Source of the DNA: Candidatus Thalassarchaeaceae archaeon
GTDB taxonomy: Archaea; Thermoplasmatota; Poseidoniia; Poseidoniales; Thalassarchaeaceae
Direction: 5' to 3'
DNA: 51,539 nt
Assembly: GCA_030747485.1 (NCBI GenBank)
Contig: JASLKP010000010.1
Span: 1-51,539 of the forward strand
In this document: piece after piece, positions 16,187 to 24,918 of the stretch
Layout of the letters: each line of letters begins with the position of its first letter
Numbering within the stretch: the first letter of the stretch is position 1
The notes under the pieces: generated by a model
Databases searched by the model: none
Seen by the model: only the letters and a program-made list of their open reading frames with translations
What the model was told of the DNA's origin: nothing
Translations under genes and position numbers: made by a program

Positions 16187-17284
16187 TCAACGATCTGACC
16201 AACGTGTCCACTGACCGGTTTGCTTGTTGAAAGCCAATCCTGCCTTCTTCATCCACTTGTTGAACTTGGTCGCACCCGCTCCTGTGGCAATGATGAAATC
16301 TTCACGATCTTCTTGCGCTTGGATATATCCTTTCACTGCAAGTGTCTGATCAATCCACTCATTGATTGACATCAATCCACTTGTTAGATTGCTTTCTTCA
16401 ACCGCTGCTGCAATCGTATCAGCAGTTGCACCAGTCGCTGCCAAATCTGCAGCAATCATGTCCTGAATATTGGTATCTTTGATTGCCTTTGGTGGACGGA
16501 AGACCTTCTCACGGGGCTTCCGTGAAGGATCGATTGCAATCCACTTCTTTTTGACGCCCATTCGTGTACCAACGACATCTGCCATAGCAGATGAAAATTC
16601 TTGACCACAATCCCAACAAATGAACCCAAAGTCATCTGTGAGGTCCATGTTTACACTTGAACGTGGATCCATCTCTTCTCCGCAACCTGGACATGAATGA
16701 AAACAGAGTTTGGGGACAATCTTCCGGCGGAAATCGACGATGTCTTGTGGTGTCCCCTCCAATTCAAGCAGTTCATGGTCACGGGCTGCTTCTAATCCAC
16801 GGGTCTCAAGTTGATCTCGAATCTTTGAACGCTGTTCTTCCTTTGATTCATCATCGAAGTTATTCTCAAGTTTTACAATGAGTTCAATTGTTTTTCCAAG
16901 ACGATTCATTACAACTTTTTGACTACGGAATTGCTCGACCTTCGCCATCTTAAGTCGTTCACGCTGTTCTTGTAATTCGAGCATGATATCCTTCTGCTCT
17001 CTCTTGAATCTCTGTTCCTCAATCTTATCCATTGGTTCCTTCTTTGCAGAACCAGACAGAACACCGGAAAGGAAGCGTTCCTTTCCTGACTTGGTGGTGC
17101 CAGAATGAATCACTTCAAGCACGGAACGAGCAATCTCTGGTTTGAGACCATAATTCTGGACCAATTGATCCTCTTCGAGCTTCTTAATCTCACCAATTTT
17201 CAGACCCGAATCAGCCAAAGTCATGGCTGTTGTTTCGTCAACACCTCGACGAAGTAATGCGAGGTAGGTGTCCTTCTTTGCCAT
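16187..17284 (-). CDS. Coiled-coil protein with HhH-like N-terminus and zinc ribbon, unknown
   Basis: 365 residues, not assigned to a family. Residues 1-60 look like helix-hairpin-helix repeats (RRGVDETTAMTLADSGLKIG, then YGLKPEIARSVLEVI). About 85-150 is a highly charged coiled coil (EEQRFKREQKDIMLELQEQ). A four-cysteine zinc ribbon follows: HSCPGCGEEM and ICWDCGQEF about 30 residues later. The C-terminus is helical with basic patches (MKKAGLAFNKQTGQWTRW). The set suggests nucleic-acid binding, perhaps in translation or repair, which is inference. A 141-nt spacer separates it from ksgA. Confidence 0.75.
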   Translation of the reverse strand: MAKKDTYLALLRRGVDETTAMTLADSGLKIGEIKKLEEDQLVQNYGLKPEIARSVLEVIHSGTTKSGKERFLSGVLSGSAKKEPMDKIEEQRFKREQKDIMLELQEQRERLKMAKVEQFRSQKVVMNRLGKTIELIVKLENNFDDESKEEQRSKIRDQLETRGLEAARDHELLELEGTPQDIVDFRRKIVPKLCFHSCPGCGEEMDPRSSVNMDLTDDFGFICWDCGQEFSSAMADVVGTRMGVKKKWIAIDPSRKPREKVFRPPKAIKDTNIQDMIAADLAATGATADTIAAAVEESNLTSGLMSINEWIDQTLAVKGYIQAQEDREDFIIATGAGATKFNKWMKKAGLAFNKQTGQWTRWSDR

Positions 17285-17425
17285 TGTTCAATCCCCCAGT
17301 TATGTTAGAGTGTATCTCGACCTACTTGAACCACGGGATTAGACGAATGACCATCCCGCATACTGCGCGCTCGGTCCACCGCAAAGGGGGCTCCAATATC
17401 AAGTCGTTGTTGATAAGAGGTCAAA

Positions 17426-18298
17426 TTACGATTCAACGGCTGAAATGTCTTCACAAAGTGATACCCAATCTGTCGGTTCAAGCATTTCTGGGCGTAGTTC
17501 CATCAAAGGGTGATCATGTATTCGTGCAATAGCCTGCTGCCAACGTTCACGATGCCACCCTGGGATTCGAGACAATCTACGAGGCGAGCGCTTCAAGAGA
17601 TTGCGGAGTTTTCGACGACGATCTGAGAAACATTGTGACACGATTTGACGGAATAGGCGTCGGTCGATTTCCGTCCCGAGAGTATTGAGACGATTGACGG
17701 GGTTTAGTCGAACCAATCGAGAATGTATTTGGGGTTGCGGAGAGAAACTCGATGATGGAACTTTACGACCAATCTCAACATCAAAATCAAGCCATAGAGA
17801 CATACCAAGAGGACCTCTGTCAATTGGCCCTGCTTGCATTGACATTCGATTTGCGAATTCTTCTTGCACCAATAACACGATGACAGACAAAGCAAGATGG
17901 TCTCGCTGAATTCGTTCTAACAATGGGCTTGAAATTTGATACGGGATATTTGCAACGAGCGCCGTAACATCATCCGGCCATGGTGCGACGAGTGCGTCTC
18001 CTTCGGCTAATGACAAACGATTGTTGGATATTTCAGGTTCAAATTGCAAATACATATGTTCGATTGAACCCGGGTCAATTTCAATCGCTGTGACTCGCGC
18101 GCCTGCGTGTAGGAGATAACGAGTCAACGTTCCTGGGCCACAGCCAATTTCCAAAACATGGACATCATTGAGATTACCTGCCATCTCAATTGAGGCCTCA
18201 AGGATGTTGTCGTCAATGAGATAATGTTGACCGAGGCTACGGTCGGCAAATTGTCGGTCTCGCAATAAATCAACAAGAAGGCGCGTATCGCGCTCCAT
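17426..18298 (-). CDS. ksgA: 16S rRNA (adenine-N6,N6)-dimethyltransferase KsgA/Dim1
   Basis: Dimethylates the two adjacent adenosines of helix 45 in small-subunit rRNA during late 30S assembly. 290 residues. Motifs: SLGQHYLIDDNI (FLxD-type start), LEIGCGPGTLTRYLL (SAM loop), AIEID, GDAL, and the catalytic LVANIPYQISSPLL, which is the NIPY form of NLPY. The C-terminal basic helical domain (RRRKLRNLLKRSPRRLS) is the rRNA-binding part. Twelve nt downstream of the DUF655 gene, the conserved archaeal gene order. Confidence 0.95.
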   Translation of the reverse strand: MERDTRLLVDLLRDRQFADRSLGQHYLIDDNILEASIEMAGNLNDVHVLEIGCGPGTLTRYLLHAGARVTAIEIDPGSIEHMYLQFEPEISNNRLSLAEGDALVAPWPDDVTALVANIPYQISSPLLERIQRDHLALSVIVLLVQEEFANRMSMQAGPIDRGPLGMSLWLDFDVEIGRKVPSSSFSPQPQIHSRLVRLNPVNRLNTLGTEIDRRLFRQIVSQCFSDRRRKLRNLLKRSPRRLSRIPGWHRERWQQAIARIHDHPLMELRPEMLEPTDWVSLCEDISAVES

Positions 18299-18309
18299 TG
18301 GATTTCACC

Positions 18310-18882
18310 TCACGCGCGAATGAGCAAATCGAGTAGGCTCGGCGTCATATGTCTGTCAACAATTTCTTGGCAAAGGCGTTCTGCGAGTAAACCTGCACTG
18401 TCAACTTGACATGCTTCATCTAATGCTTCAATTTTATCCCAACCCACACGTCCTCTGGCTTCGACCATTGATCTCGCCTTTGAATTGCCAATTCCAGGCA
18501 ATAATTGGAAAGCGTGCATCTTGAGTGTTAAATTACCTGCACGATTGTAAAATGCTAAGCAGGGGTCTGCTAAATCAACAAGAATTGTTTTGACGACTTC
18601 CATGAGTTCAGATTGAGCCATTGAAGACAAATCACGGTGTCGTGTTGTGCCGAGTAAAGTAGCGGATTCTTCTGAATCATCAGTTGATTCACGAATACAA
18701 ATCCGAGTTCCAGGAGCATGTGGTGTACCCTGTACTGGAATACGTAATTTAACCAAATGTAAACCAATCTCAGTAATTCCCTGAATCATCCCATTACTCT
18801 GATGATCTAATACACGGGCATGTGTCTCTTTGTCCAATGGATCTTCATCACCAGTCGATGGGGCGGGGGCTCTCGGCTGCAT
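18310..18882 (-). CDS. DUF655 protein (RNA-binding, ribosome-linked)
   Basis: 190 residues of the archaeal DUF655 family, always found between rpo4 and ksgA. An N-terminal OB-like beta domain (KETHARVLDH through GTRICIRES) is followed by a helical region and a helix-hairpin-helix AFQLLPGIGNSKARSMVEAR, a nucleic-acid-binding motif. Role unproven; context points to rRNA processing or ribosome assembly with KsgA. Starts at ATG 18882 after a 65-nt spacer containing alternating inverted repeats. Confidence 0.88.
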   Translation of the reverse strand: MQPRAPAPSTGDEDPLDKETHARVLDHQSNGMIQGITEIGLHLVKLRIPVQGTPHAPGTRICIRESTDDSEESATLLGTTRHRDLSSMAQSELMEVVKTILVDLADPCLAFYNRAGNLTLKMHAFQLLPGIGNSKARSMVEARGRVGWDKIEALDEACQVDSAGLLAERLCQEIVDRHMTPSLLDLLIRA

Positions 18883-18903
18883 GTGAATCGTGTCTCCGAA
18901 AAG

Positions 18904-18931
18904 GGTTCTGCCTCAAGAACCGAACGGTTCT
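18904..18931 (-). promoter_or_regulatory. Alternating GGTTCT/AGAACC/GGTTCT hairpins between rpo4 and DUF655 gene
   Basis: GGTTCT (18904-18909), AGAACC (18916-18921) and GGTTCT (18926-18931) are laid out so that the middle segment can pair with either neighbour. The second pairing extends to 7 bp (AGAACCG-AA-CGGTTCT, with a tight 2-nt centre). Mutually exclusive stems in a 65-nt gap inside an operon are what an attenuator or processing site looks like. The 2-nt centre would have to open to form an RNA loop. Confidence 0.4.
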
Positions 18932-18947
18932 CGACTATTATTTTGAA

Positions 18948-19313
18948 TCAAAGTAGTTGTTTACGAACAGTATCTAGGATGAGTTCTATTGCAGCTGGTT
19001 CTACTGGAACACGCTTACTGGCAAGGATGGAGCGTACCTCCTCAACAGACATAGGCATGATTTCAGCGATTTTTGCGCAGATATCAGGATGTTCTTCCAA
19101 CTTGTCAATTTCCATGAGGTCATTGACAAGTGCAGTGTACACCTTAGAATCAGTCTTGATATTGCCTCGACGGGCATCGCTAGATGCCCACTCAGCATGT
19201 TGGAGCGCCATCTTCTGTTCCCACGAGAGGAAGCCTCGACGATTTTGAGCATCTAGAAGTGCGTCACGGACGCTGGCAAAATCTGTAAATTCTTGATCTG
19301 ACATTTGATTCAC
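18948..19313 (-). CDS. rpo4: DNA-directed RNA polymerase subunit Rpo4 (RpoF)
   Basis: 121-residue homologue of eukaryotic Rpb4, part of the polymerase stalk with Rpo7, aiding open-complex formation and transcript binding. Features: N-terminal tip, helices around SWEQKMALQHAEWAS, then the HRDC-like domain with EIDKLEEHPDICAKIAEIMP and MSVEEVRSILASKR typical of archaeal RpoF. Start ATG at 19313 overlaps the rpl21e stop by 4 nt, implying translational coupling. M4 (19304) is an alternative start. Confidence 0.92.
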   Translation of the reverse strand: MNQMSDQEFTDFASVRDALLDAQNRRGFLSWEQKMALQHAEWASSDARRGNIKTDSKVYTALVNDLMEIDKLEEHPDICAKIAEIMPMSVEEVRSILASKRVPVEPAAIELILDTVRKQLL

Positions 19314-19600
19314 TCCAATGGACGAAGGTGCTCAGGTCGAGCAATAACTGTTTTCTGCATGTTGCCGTCTTTCACTGAGACGACGTAGGCATTGCCCTGC
19401 TTCTCTTGGATGAAGCCGGTACGACCTTGGAAGCGGCGATGAGGCATTCCCCTCTGCTGACCACCATCAAGAACGATGGCAACACGGTCACCAGATTCGT
19501 AATTGTGCATGATGCGACGGATGTTCAATCTGCCACGATTTGCCTTAGAGCGCTTGAGAATACTGCGAGTACCCTGACGAGTTCCCTTACTACGACGCAT
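19310..19600 (-). CDS. rpl21e: Large-subunit ribosomal protein L21e
   Basis: 96 residues, archaeal/eukaryotic L21e. The N-terminus SKGTRQGTRSILKRSKANRG is the rRNA-contacting basic stretch; the SH3-like barrel includes YESGDRVAIVLDGGQQRGMPH and RRFQGRTGFI, ending in VIARPEHLRPL, all family signatures. Ribosome-binding site GGGAGG lies about 10 nt upstream of the ATG. It is first in the rpl21e-rpo4-DUF655-ksgA set and has its own promoter in the 85-nt gap after pus10. Confidence 0.96.
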   Translation of the reverse strand: MRRSKGTRQGTRSILKRSKANRGRLNIRRIMHNYESGDRVAIVLDGGQQRGMPHRRFQGRTGFIQEKQGNAYVVSVKDGNMQKTVIARPEHLRPLE

Positions 19601-19617
19601 TTTGAGTGCCTCCCTTT

Positions 19618-19631
19618 CCCCCTTACGGGGG
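19618..19631 (-). promoter_or_regulatory. CCCCC-N4-GGGGG hairpin in the rpl21e leader
   Basis: A five-base perfect stem with a 4-nt loop lies between the promoter elements and the ribosome-binding site, close to where the predicted transcript begins. It would form a hairpin at or near the 5' end of the mRNA. It could be protective or a binding site; no T run follows, so a terminator for pus10 is less likely. Confidence 0.4.
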
Positions 19632-19637
19632 AATCGG

Positions 19638-19659
19638 GCGACCTGCCGCCCCTAATTAA
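19638..19659 (-). promoter_or_regulatory. Promoter of rpl21e operon with TTAA-N11-AGGTCGC architecture
   Basis: On the minus strand TTAATTAG begins at 19659 and AGGTCGC begins at 19644, a spacing of exactly 15 nt, identical to that upstream of tRNA-Thr, secE and rpl11. A GC-rich segment (GGTGCGC) precedes the TTAA as a possible BRE. The expected start site is about 26-28 nt after the TTAA, near 19632. Confidence 0.65.
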
Positions 19660-19685
19660 GCGCACCGCCTTCCATAGGAAGGCTA

Positions 19686-21098
19686 TCAATCGGCATGAAT
19701 ATCCTCAACAACCAACCAAATGACCTCACAATCGGCCTCAAGAACGCCAGCTACAGATGGCGTGGTGCGTCCATTATCTGAATGGACGAGTTCTTTCACA
19801 TAGGTGCCAGATTCACAACGTACTAGGAATTGTACTTCATTTCCCTCAAACTGTATATCACCGAGTGAGATGACTTTGCGTCGACGAATTTTATCAGCGC
19901 GACGATGAGAAACTCGTTGTGGTGTTTGTTGCTCAAGTTCCTTTCCATTTAGTGTCATAATTCGTGCCTCAGCCTCTTCTTGTGAGAAGGCGTGATCACA
20001 GGTGAAGCGAATGGTGTATGATTTCTCAGCCTTCGTTTCCTTAATTCGTGCCACTTCTGGTCTGTTCGATATACGTAGGCCAGTAATCTCAATCTGTCCA
20101 TTGGCTTGTTTGTTGATTAATTCCATTAATGATTCAAAATCAACGGTTCGCTTGAGCGGATGTTTGAGTTCGGCGACAAAGGGTCGGCCTTGTCCAAGGC
20201 AACAGACATCAATGTCTTCGCGTCCCATGCCATGAAATGCATCTCCTGATGCAGATAGTGCTTCAACAAGTGGATCACAAACCAAGCTTTGAATTGATGC
20301 TGGATATTGTTGACCCGTGTCATCACATGCCTCACATCCATCCCCCCTACAGGAACGGCAAGGCCAACGGGTCTGTGGGATTTCTCTGGATAATTTTCGA
20401 TAACGACCATACAGGAACAGAGCCCTGATGTCGACGTTAATTCCCAAAGTGAGAGTGTCGATTAAAATCATGACTTCCGGCTTCTCTTTGACCCAAACCA
20501 TGCCTGGGACTTTGGTAAGCACTGCGTCCTGAATTGCTTTGGTCAAACTTGCTTTCAAAGGACGGGAACCAATGGCTGCAAAATTCGTCCGTAGAGTCTC
20601 TTCATTAGCAACATGTTCCTTAGAGAAATGAGTACCTAATTGTGCCTTAGTGAACTCAATACCATTCAGTGATTCAACGATTCGTGTTGCAATGATGTCT
20701 ACATCAACAAAGAGATCTTCACAGAATGGGCAATATTCTGAATCTTCATTGACAACTAGGTCAGGGTCCCTTTCAAGCGCATCTGCACGTACTCTGGACC
20801 CTGCATCTTCCAAAGGCCCTCCACCAATTCGAGTTCCTGAAATTCGACCGAGACATGCATCGCATGTCCCAATCTGAATGACATGTTCGATACCCGTGGT
20901 GGAAGGACAACGTGGAATGTCTCGAGGACGCAATTCATCTTCATCAAAATCATCGTCAAAATCTTCGTCGAATTCTTCGTCTTCCTCATTACTGTCCTCT
21001 ACCTCTACGAGATCAGCCCATGGATCGTATGCGGAAGCATATCCTACATCCGCGTATTTCGTCCAATCCTCATCATCTTCATCAGATTCGGGTACCAT
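19686..21098 (-). CDS. pus10: tRNA pseudouridine(54/55) synthase Pus10
   Basis: Makes pseudouridine 54 and 55 in the T loop of archaeal tRNA. 470 residues from ATG 21098 (GTG at 21107 also possible). Zinc-binding pairs CDACLGR and CPFCEDLF, a THUMP-like region, then the catalytic domain: QTRWPCRSCRGDGCEACDDTG, GREDIDVCCLGQGRPFVAEL with the catalytic Asp, and the closing GTYVKELVHSDNGRT. Residues 1-60 form a very acidic extension (repeated DEDFDDDFDEDE) not found in typical 400-430-residue members. Upstream neighbour on the same strand is a DUF971 gene; rpl21e follows. Confidence 0.95.
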   Translation of the reverse strand: MVPESDEDDEDWTKYADVGYASAYDPWADLVEVEDSNEEDEEFDEDFDDDFDEDELRPRDIPRCPSTTGIEHVIQIGTCDACLGRISGTRIGGGPLEDAGSRVRADALERDPDLVVNEDSEYCPFCEDLFVDVDIIATRIVESLNGIEFTKAQLGTHFSKEHVANEETLRTNFAAIGSRPLKASLTKAIQDAVLTKVPGMVWVKEKPEVMILIDTLTLGINVDIRALFLYGRYRKLSREIPQTRWPCRSCRGDGCEACDDTGQQYPASIQSLVCDPLVEALSASGDAFHGMGREDIDVCCLGQGRPFVAELKHPLKRTVDFESLMELINKQANGQIEITGLRISNRPEVARIKETKAEKSYTIRFTCDHAFSQEEAEARIMTLNGKELEQQTPQRVSHRRADKIRRRKVISLGDIQFEGNEVQFLVRCESGTYVKELVHSDNGRTTPSVAGVLEADCEVIWLVVEDIHAD

Positions 21099-21187
21099 TT
21101 CATCCACCGTAGCAGAGCGAGGAAGCGGGCCAACCCACCTTCTCGCTGAATGGCCGATTGGTCAACCCGCTATGACTCTTCGCCTTT

Positions 21188-21517
21188 TCACAATGAGTCA
21201 GGATCAGGAGAACCTGTCGCAATTGCATGGAGACGGTCGGTGCTATAAATTCCAGAATTGCAACCAGACGAAAAGGTAAATTTGAGACCGTATGAGCCCA
21301 CCATTTCTGCCTTTGGTTTCTCATTTCGCAAACGACTTATTTCTTCTTCTAACACATTGCGTCTCTGCTCTACTTCACGGCGCGGTTTGCAATTTGCGCA
21401 TGGACACCAATATCGCAATGATTCGTAGGTAATGATGTGTTCAGAATCATCTGACCAGCGTACAATTAAATCCGTTTCTCGGCGTTCAAGTTCACGTAAC
21501 CCTGGCGTATCAGTCAT
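21188..21517 (-). CDS. DUF971-like (gamma-butyrobetaine hydroxylase N-terminal-like) protein
   Basis: 109 residues. Opening LIVRWSDDSEHIITYESLRYWCPCANC matches the pattern of the DUF971/GBBH_N zinc-binding domain (W-x-D-G ... LR-x-x-C-x-C-A-x-C), here split for length; a coiled segment EVEQRRNVLEEEISRLR is inserted, and the end SGCNSGIYS is a variant of the second conserved block. Such proteins are often linked to Fe-S cluster handling, but no Mrp/ApbC gene is next to it here. Its start overlaps the end of the RND exporter gene by 8 nt. Confidence 0.75.
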   Translation of the reverse strand: MTDTPGLRELERRETDLIVRWSDDSEHIITYESLRYWCPCANCKPRREVEQRRNVLEEEISRLRNEKPKAEMVGSYGLKFTFSSGCNSGIYSTDRLHAIATGSPDPDSL

Positions 21518-24500
21518 TGGTTACACTCTCCCGCTTTGGCCCAATACCTAATCGTTCTTCAGCAGATAGTTGTAGATTTCTGAAACCACCTGCTCGATTA
21601 ATTTCTGATCGTAATTCCTTCCAATGTATAATCCCTAACATACTGCTTGAAATCACCAAGGATGCAATCAAACTCAAAACAATCATGAGAGCGCAAAACA
21701 ATCCAAACGTGGCAAAGAATCCCATGGGGGATGTCGATATGATCGCAAAGCCGGTGGCATCAGATACTGCTGAGCCAACAAGTGCCAAGCCGGATGCTCC
21801 ACCCATGGCGACGAGGGATGCATGAACACTGCGGCCCTTATCTCGCTCTTCGCGGAAGCGTTCAACAACGTGAATCACATAGTCAATTCCGACACCCAAA
21901 CTCATCGCTGCAATGGCCACAGTGACCATGTTTAAACCATAACCTGCGGTTTCTATCATGCCATACAACCAGATGACAACCAGTAGAATTGGGAAGGTGG
22001 TAATCATGGATAATCCAAGTGCCCGCTCCCCCCAAAATAGATTCAATATGAAGACGAGTAAACCACAAATTCCACCCATGGTACCACCATAGATTTGTCC
22101 GATTGCGAATCCTAAACCTAGGCCGGCCAATACACCCCAGATTGCGAGGACGGTGAGTTCTTCTTTCCCGCGGCGTAAAGCCGCAGTAGCCTGATTTACA
22201 GCAGGTCTAAATCCCCACCATAAGGTGATAATGCAAAAGAATACACCCAAAATAAGTGTACCCTGCAATTCATTTTGCATACTAGATGCCGCAACATATC
22301 TCGTAACAGGAGGACCAGTGGACATCGCCCACGTCACAGGGAATTCATCAGTTGCTGAATCGATATTGCTGCGAACAAATAGTTCCCCTGATGACAGATT
22401 TGCAAACGGGGACATATCCCGATATAATTCATCCAATGCTTTCTCCGTTCCAGGGAAATCTTCTGCCTGTCTAATTCCCCAACGCAATGTCATTTTTTCA
22501 TATCGTGGCGTAGAACCATCCTCACAAAGATGAGGTAAATCATAATCTAAATCACATTCTGCTTTGATGTATAGTGCTGGAATACTTGGAGGGATTTCTG
22601 GGATGATACCTGCAGAAGGGATGCCACGTTCCAATAAATATCCGAAAAAGAATTGCAAACAACCTCGAGATTGGATATCTGGAACACCACTGACCAATTC
22701 ACAATTCACACCATTTCCAGGTGCTGAAAAATTCCAACCAGCATCCATGTATGGCGTTTGATTAGAAATCCAACTCCCTAGAGACCAATATACCAACTCG
22801 TCAATTCCATGTAATTCGACCTTACCAATTGGAGTACGAGTGAAACGATCGGGATCATCGGGTCCTACATCATTCATGTTTTGTCGTAATTCTTCTATCG
22901 CGTCTTGGACTTGTGGATTTAGAATATCACCTTCAATCAAAATGTAAGCGGGTTCTCCTTCACTGCTAAATCGCTCTTGGATTAAGACCACAGATTGAGC
23001 AATTTCAGATTCATCGTCAAGGAAGTCTTCAACCTTGAAATCACCTTCAAGAGAAAGCATCGCAGGAGTCGCGACCATTGTCAATAACAAGGAGACAAGA
23101 ATCACCGCAGGAGATAACCATGCAGCACCACCAGAAATACGAGAAAGCCAGTGTTCTGGAACAAGATACAAACGATTTTTCGGTGCCTCTTTGAGTTTAT
23201 TGCGACGATCTAACCAATCATCGATATCATAGCGAATTAACGGTGCCCAAATTCCTGTTAATATGAAAGCTGAGGCGACCCCCAGTCCCGCTTCTAGGCC
23301 AAAAGAGCGCAGAGCAGGGATACTAGATGTTAGATTAGCTGCAAAGGCGGAAATCGTTGTCAACGAAGTCAACATAATCGCACGACCCACTCGTGACAAA
23401 CTGATATGTGCGGATTCTTCTGTTGATTTCCCATTACGTCGCTCCTCTTTGTAACGATGCAGTGCGTGTAAACTGTCATCAATACCCAAAGCCAAAATGA
23501 GAATTGGTAAGAGATTACTGAATTGACTTCGGCTGATGATTTTGATTTGAAGTGAGTTTCCTAGAATAATGCCCCAACCGATGAGACCCTGCATCCATAG
23601 AAGGCTGAAGCCTAATGTCATGGCCACGATACATACATCTGAAAGTCTTCGAAGACTAGCCCAAAGCAGAATCAAAACACAAAGGAACATTGCGCCCAAT
23701 AGAAACAGTGACTCCTGAAGTTCTCGATTGACTTCCGCATTGATTCCGTAAGGTGGAGCAAGCAAAGAAATGGAAAGTTGATCTGTGACTCTAATCGATT
23801 GTTCAAGGCTAAGTAGAGCCCAATCAACTGAACAAGGACCATCCCCTTTAGTTTCACTCTTGAGACATTCTTCAGGAGTGAGGGAAGGTGGAGTAATGTA
23901 CAGTTCCGAGCCAAATAATGTCATCGAGTTTGGTTCTGACCTCGCTTCTGTCCAAGAAAATGTATACCCACTTTCTTGAAGGCCATCTCCATCCAATTGT
24001 AACAGAATCCAGGTTGAGGATGCCGACCATCGTCCCGGCATCCATATCTCATTAGTGAATTCGCCATCCTCTCCAATTTCTCCTCCAACAGGACCAATCA
24101 CGAGACTATCTGGATCTGAGATAAATCCTCGATCATTGGAGGTCCAACGCATGAAAACATCTGGACTGGCCATAATCATTCGATGTGCAGCAAGATCAAT
24201 GTGATCCTGTGTGACGTCCTCATCGTTAAATGCCACACACTCAAGTATACCACAATCAGACCAATTCGTCAATGGCGATACAACATTGCCAAGGGGATCA
24301 AGGGAGGGTTGAGTAAGTAGAGATTCATCGGACATGAATGAAGTGAATTGCTCAATCAATGACAAGGTGCCATTCGTTGAATCACCCGTCAATTCACTGA
24401 CAAGAGGACGATAAAACTCAGCGAGAGGATCGTTCATGACAACGTCGATTTTTTGTTGTAATTCTCGTAAAAAGGTGAGATTCAATACTCCCCCTTTGAG

Positions 24501-24866
24501 ATATCCATCGCCGGTTAATCCAGCCCCGTCGCCTTGGTATTCAGCCCACTCAAATGTTGTTGGTAATTCCGTACGAATGACATTGCCGTCAGCATCTGTA
24601 TGTGGTGCTTGTGTTCCAGTTTCAACAGCATGAGGATCCCGAATCGTCACCATGAAGCCAATCGTATGTTCAATGGCAAGGAATTCATCGTTCATCACTC
24701 GACCAGCAGTTAGTTCTGGACTTTCCAAATCATAATCTTCGACATCAACAGGGGTGAGGCTCTCCAAGAACCCCGGAATCATGAGAAGAGAAAGTAGGAT
24801 GACTGCGACGTGGAACGATTTTCGTCGTTTAATGGCAACATCTGCAACTCGTGAGAAGTCTCGCAT
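21510..24866 (-). CDS. RND/MMPL-superfamily exporter
   Basis: 1118-residue polytopic transporter driven by ion gradient, with the two-fold RND repeat: TM1 (about 17-35), ectodomain 1 (about 40-395), TM2-6, TM7 (about 585), ectodomain 2 (about 610-855), TM8-12. The conserved TM4/TM10 motifs are LALGIDDSLHALHRYKEE and SLGVGIDYVIHVVERFREE, with the acidic residues expected for proton coupling. Resembles HpnN/MMPL lipid exporters, so a lipid or hydrophobic substrate is plausible. Ectodomain 2 contains several cysteines that could form disulfides. Gene order suggests one transcript DnaJ-like, exporter, DUF971. Confidence 0.92.
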   Translation of the reverse strand: MRDFSRVADVAIKRRKSFHVAVILLSLLMIPGFLESLTPVDVEDYDLESPELTAGRVMNDEFLAIEHTIGFMVTIRDPHAVETGTQAPHTDADGNVIRTELPTTFEWAEYQGDGAGLTGDGYLKGGVLNLTFLRELQQKIDVVMNDPLAEFYRPLVSELTGDSTNGTLSLIEQFTSFMSDESLLTQPSLDPLGNVVSPLTNWSDCGILECVAFNDEDVTQDHIDLAAHRMIMASPDVFMRWTSNDRGFISDPDSLVIGPVGGEIGEDGEFTNEIWMPGRWSASSTWILLQLDGDGLQESGYTFSWTEARSEPNSMTLFGSELYITPPSLTPEECLKSETKGDGPCSVDWALLSLEQSIRVTDQLSISLLAPPYGINAEVNRELQESLFLLGAMFLCVLILLWASLRRLSDVCIVAMTLGFSLLWMQGLIGWGIILGNSLQIKIISRSQFSNLLPILILALGIDDSLHALHRYKEERRNGKSTEESAHISLSRVGRAIMLTSLTTISAFAANLTSSIPALRSFGLEAGLGVASAFILTGIWAPLIRYDIDDWLDRRNKLKEAPKNRLYLVPEHWLSRISGGAAWLSPAVILVSLLLTMVATPAMLSLEGDFKVEDFLDDESEIAQSVVLIQERFSSEGEPAYILIEGDILNPQVQDAIEELRQNMNDVGPDDPDRFTRTPIGKVELHGIDELVYWSLGSWISNQTPYMDAGWNFSAPGNGVNCELVSGVPDIQSRGCLQFFFGYLLERGIPSAGIIPEIPPSIPALYIKAECDLDYDLPHLCEDGSTPRYEKMTLRWGIRQAEDFPGTEKALDELYRDMSPFANLSSGELFVRSNIDSATDEFPVTWAMSTGPPVTRYVAASSMQNELQGTLILGVFFCIITLWWGFRPAVNQATAALRRGKEELTVLAIWGVLAGLGLGFAIGQIYGGTMGGICGLLVFILNLFWGERALGLSMITTFPILLVVIWLYGMIETAGYGLNMVTVAIAAMSLGVGIDYVIHVVERFREERDKGRSVHASLVAMGGASGLALVGSAVSDATGFAIISTSPMGFFATFGLFCALMIVLSLIASLVISSSMLGIIHWKELRSEINRAGGFRNLQLSAEERLGIGPKRESVTND

Positions 24867-24918
24867 GTGTGTCCGCCGGCCACAGGTCGGCGCATTTTGA
24901 ATATCAACAGTCCGATAT

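Noticed and set aside
17285..17425. tRNA or C/D-box RNA in the spacer before the zinc-ribbon gene
   Set aside because: A GGTTCAAGT segment recalls a T loop and CTGA/TTGATAA recall D and C boxes, but no acceptor pairing or proper C box was found. The AGGTCGAG nearby has the wrong spacing to a TATA-like element.
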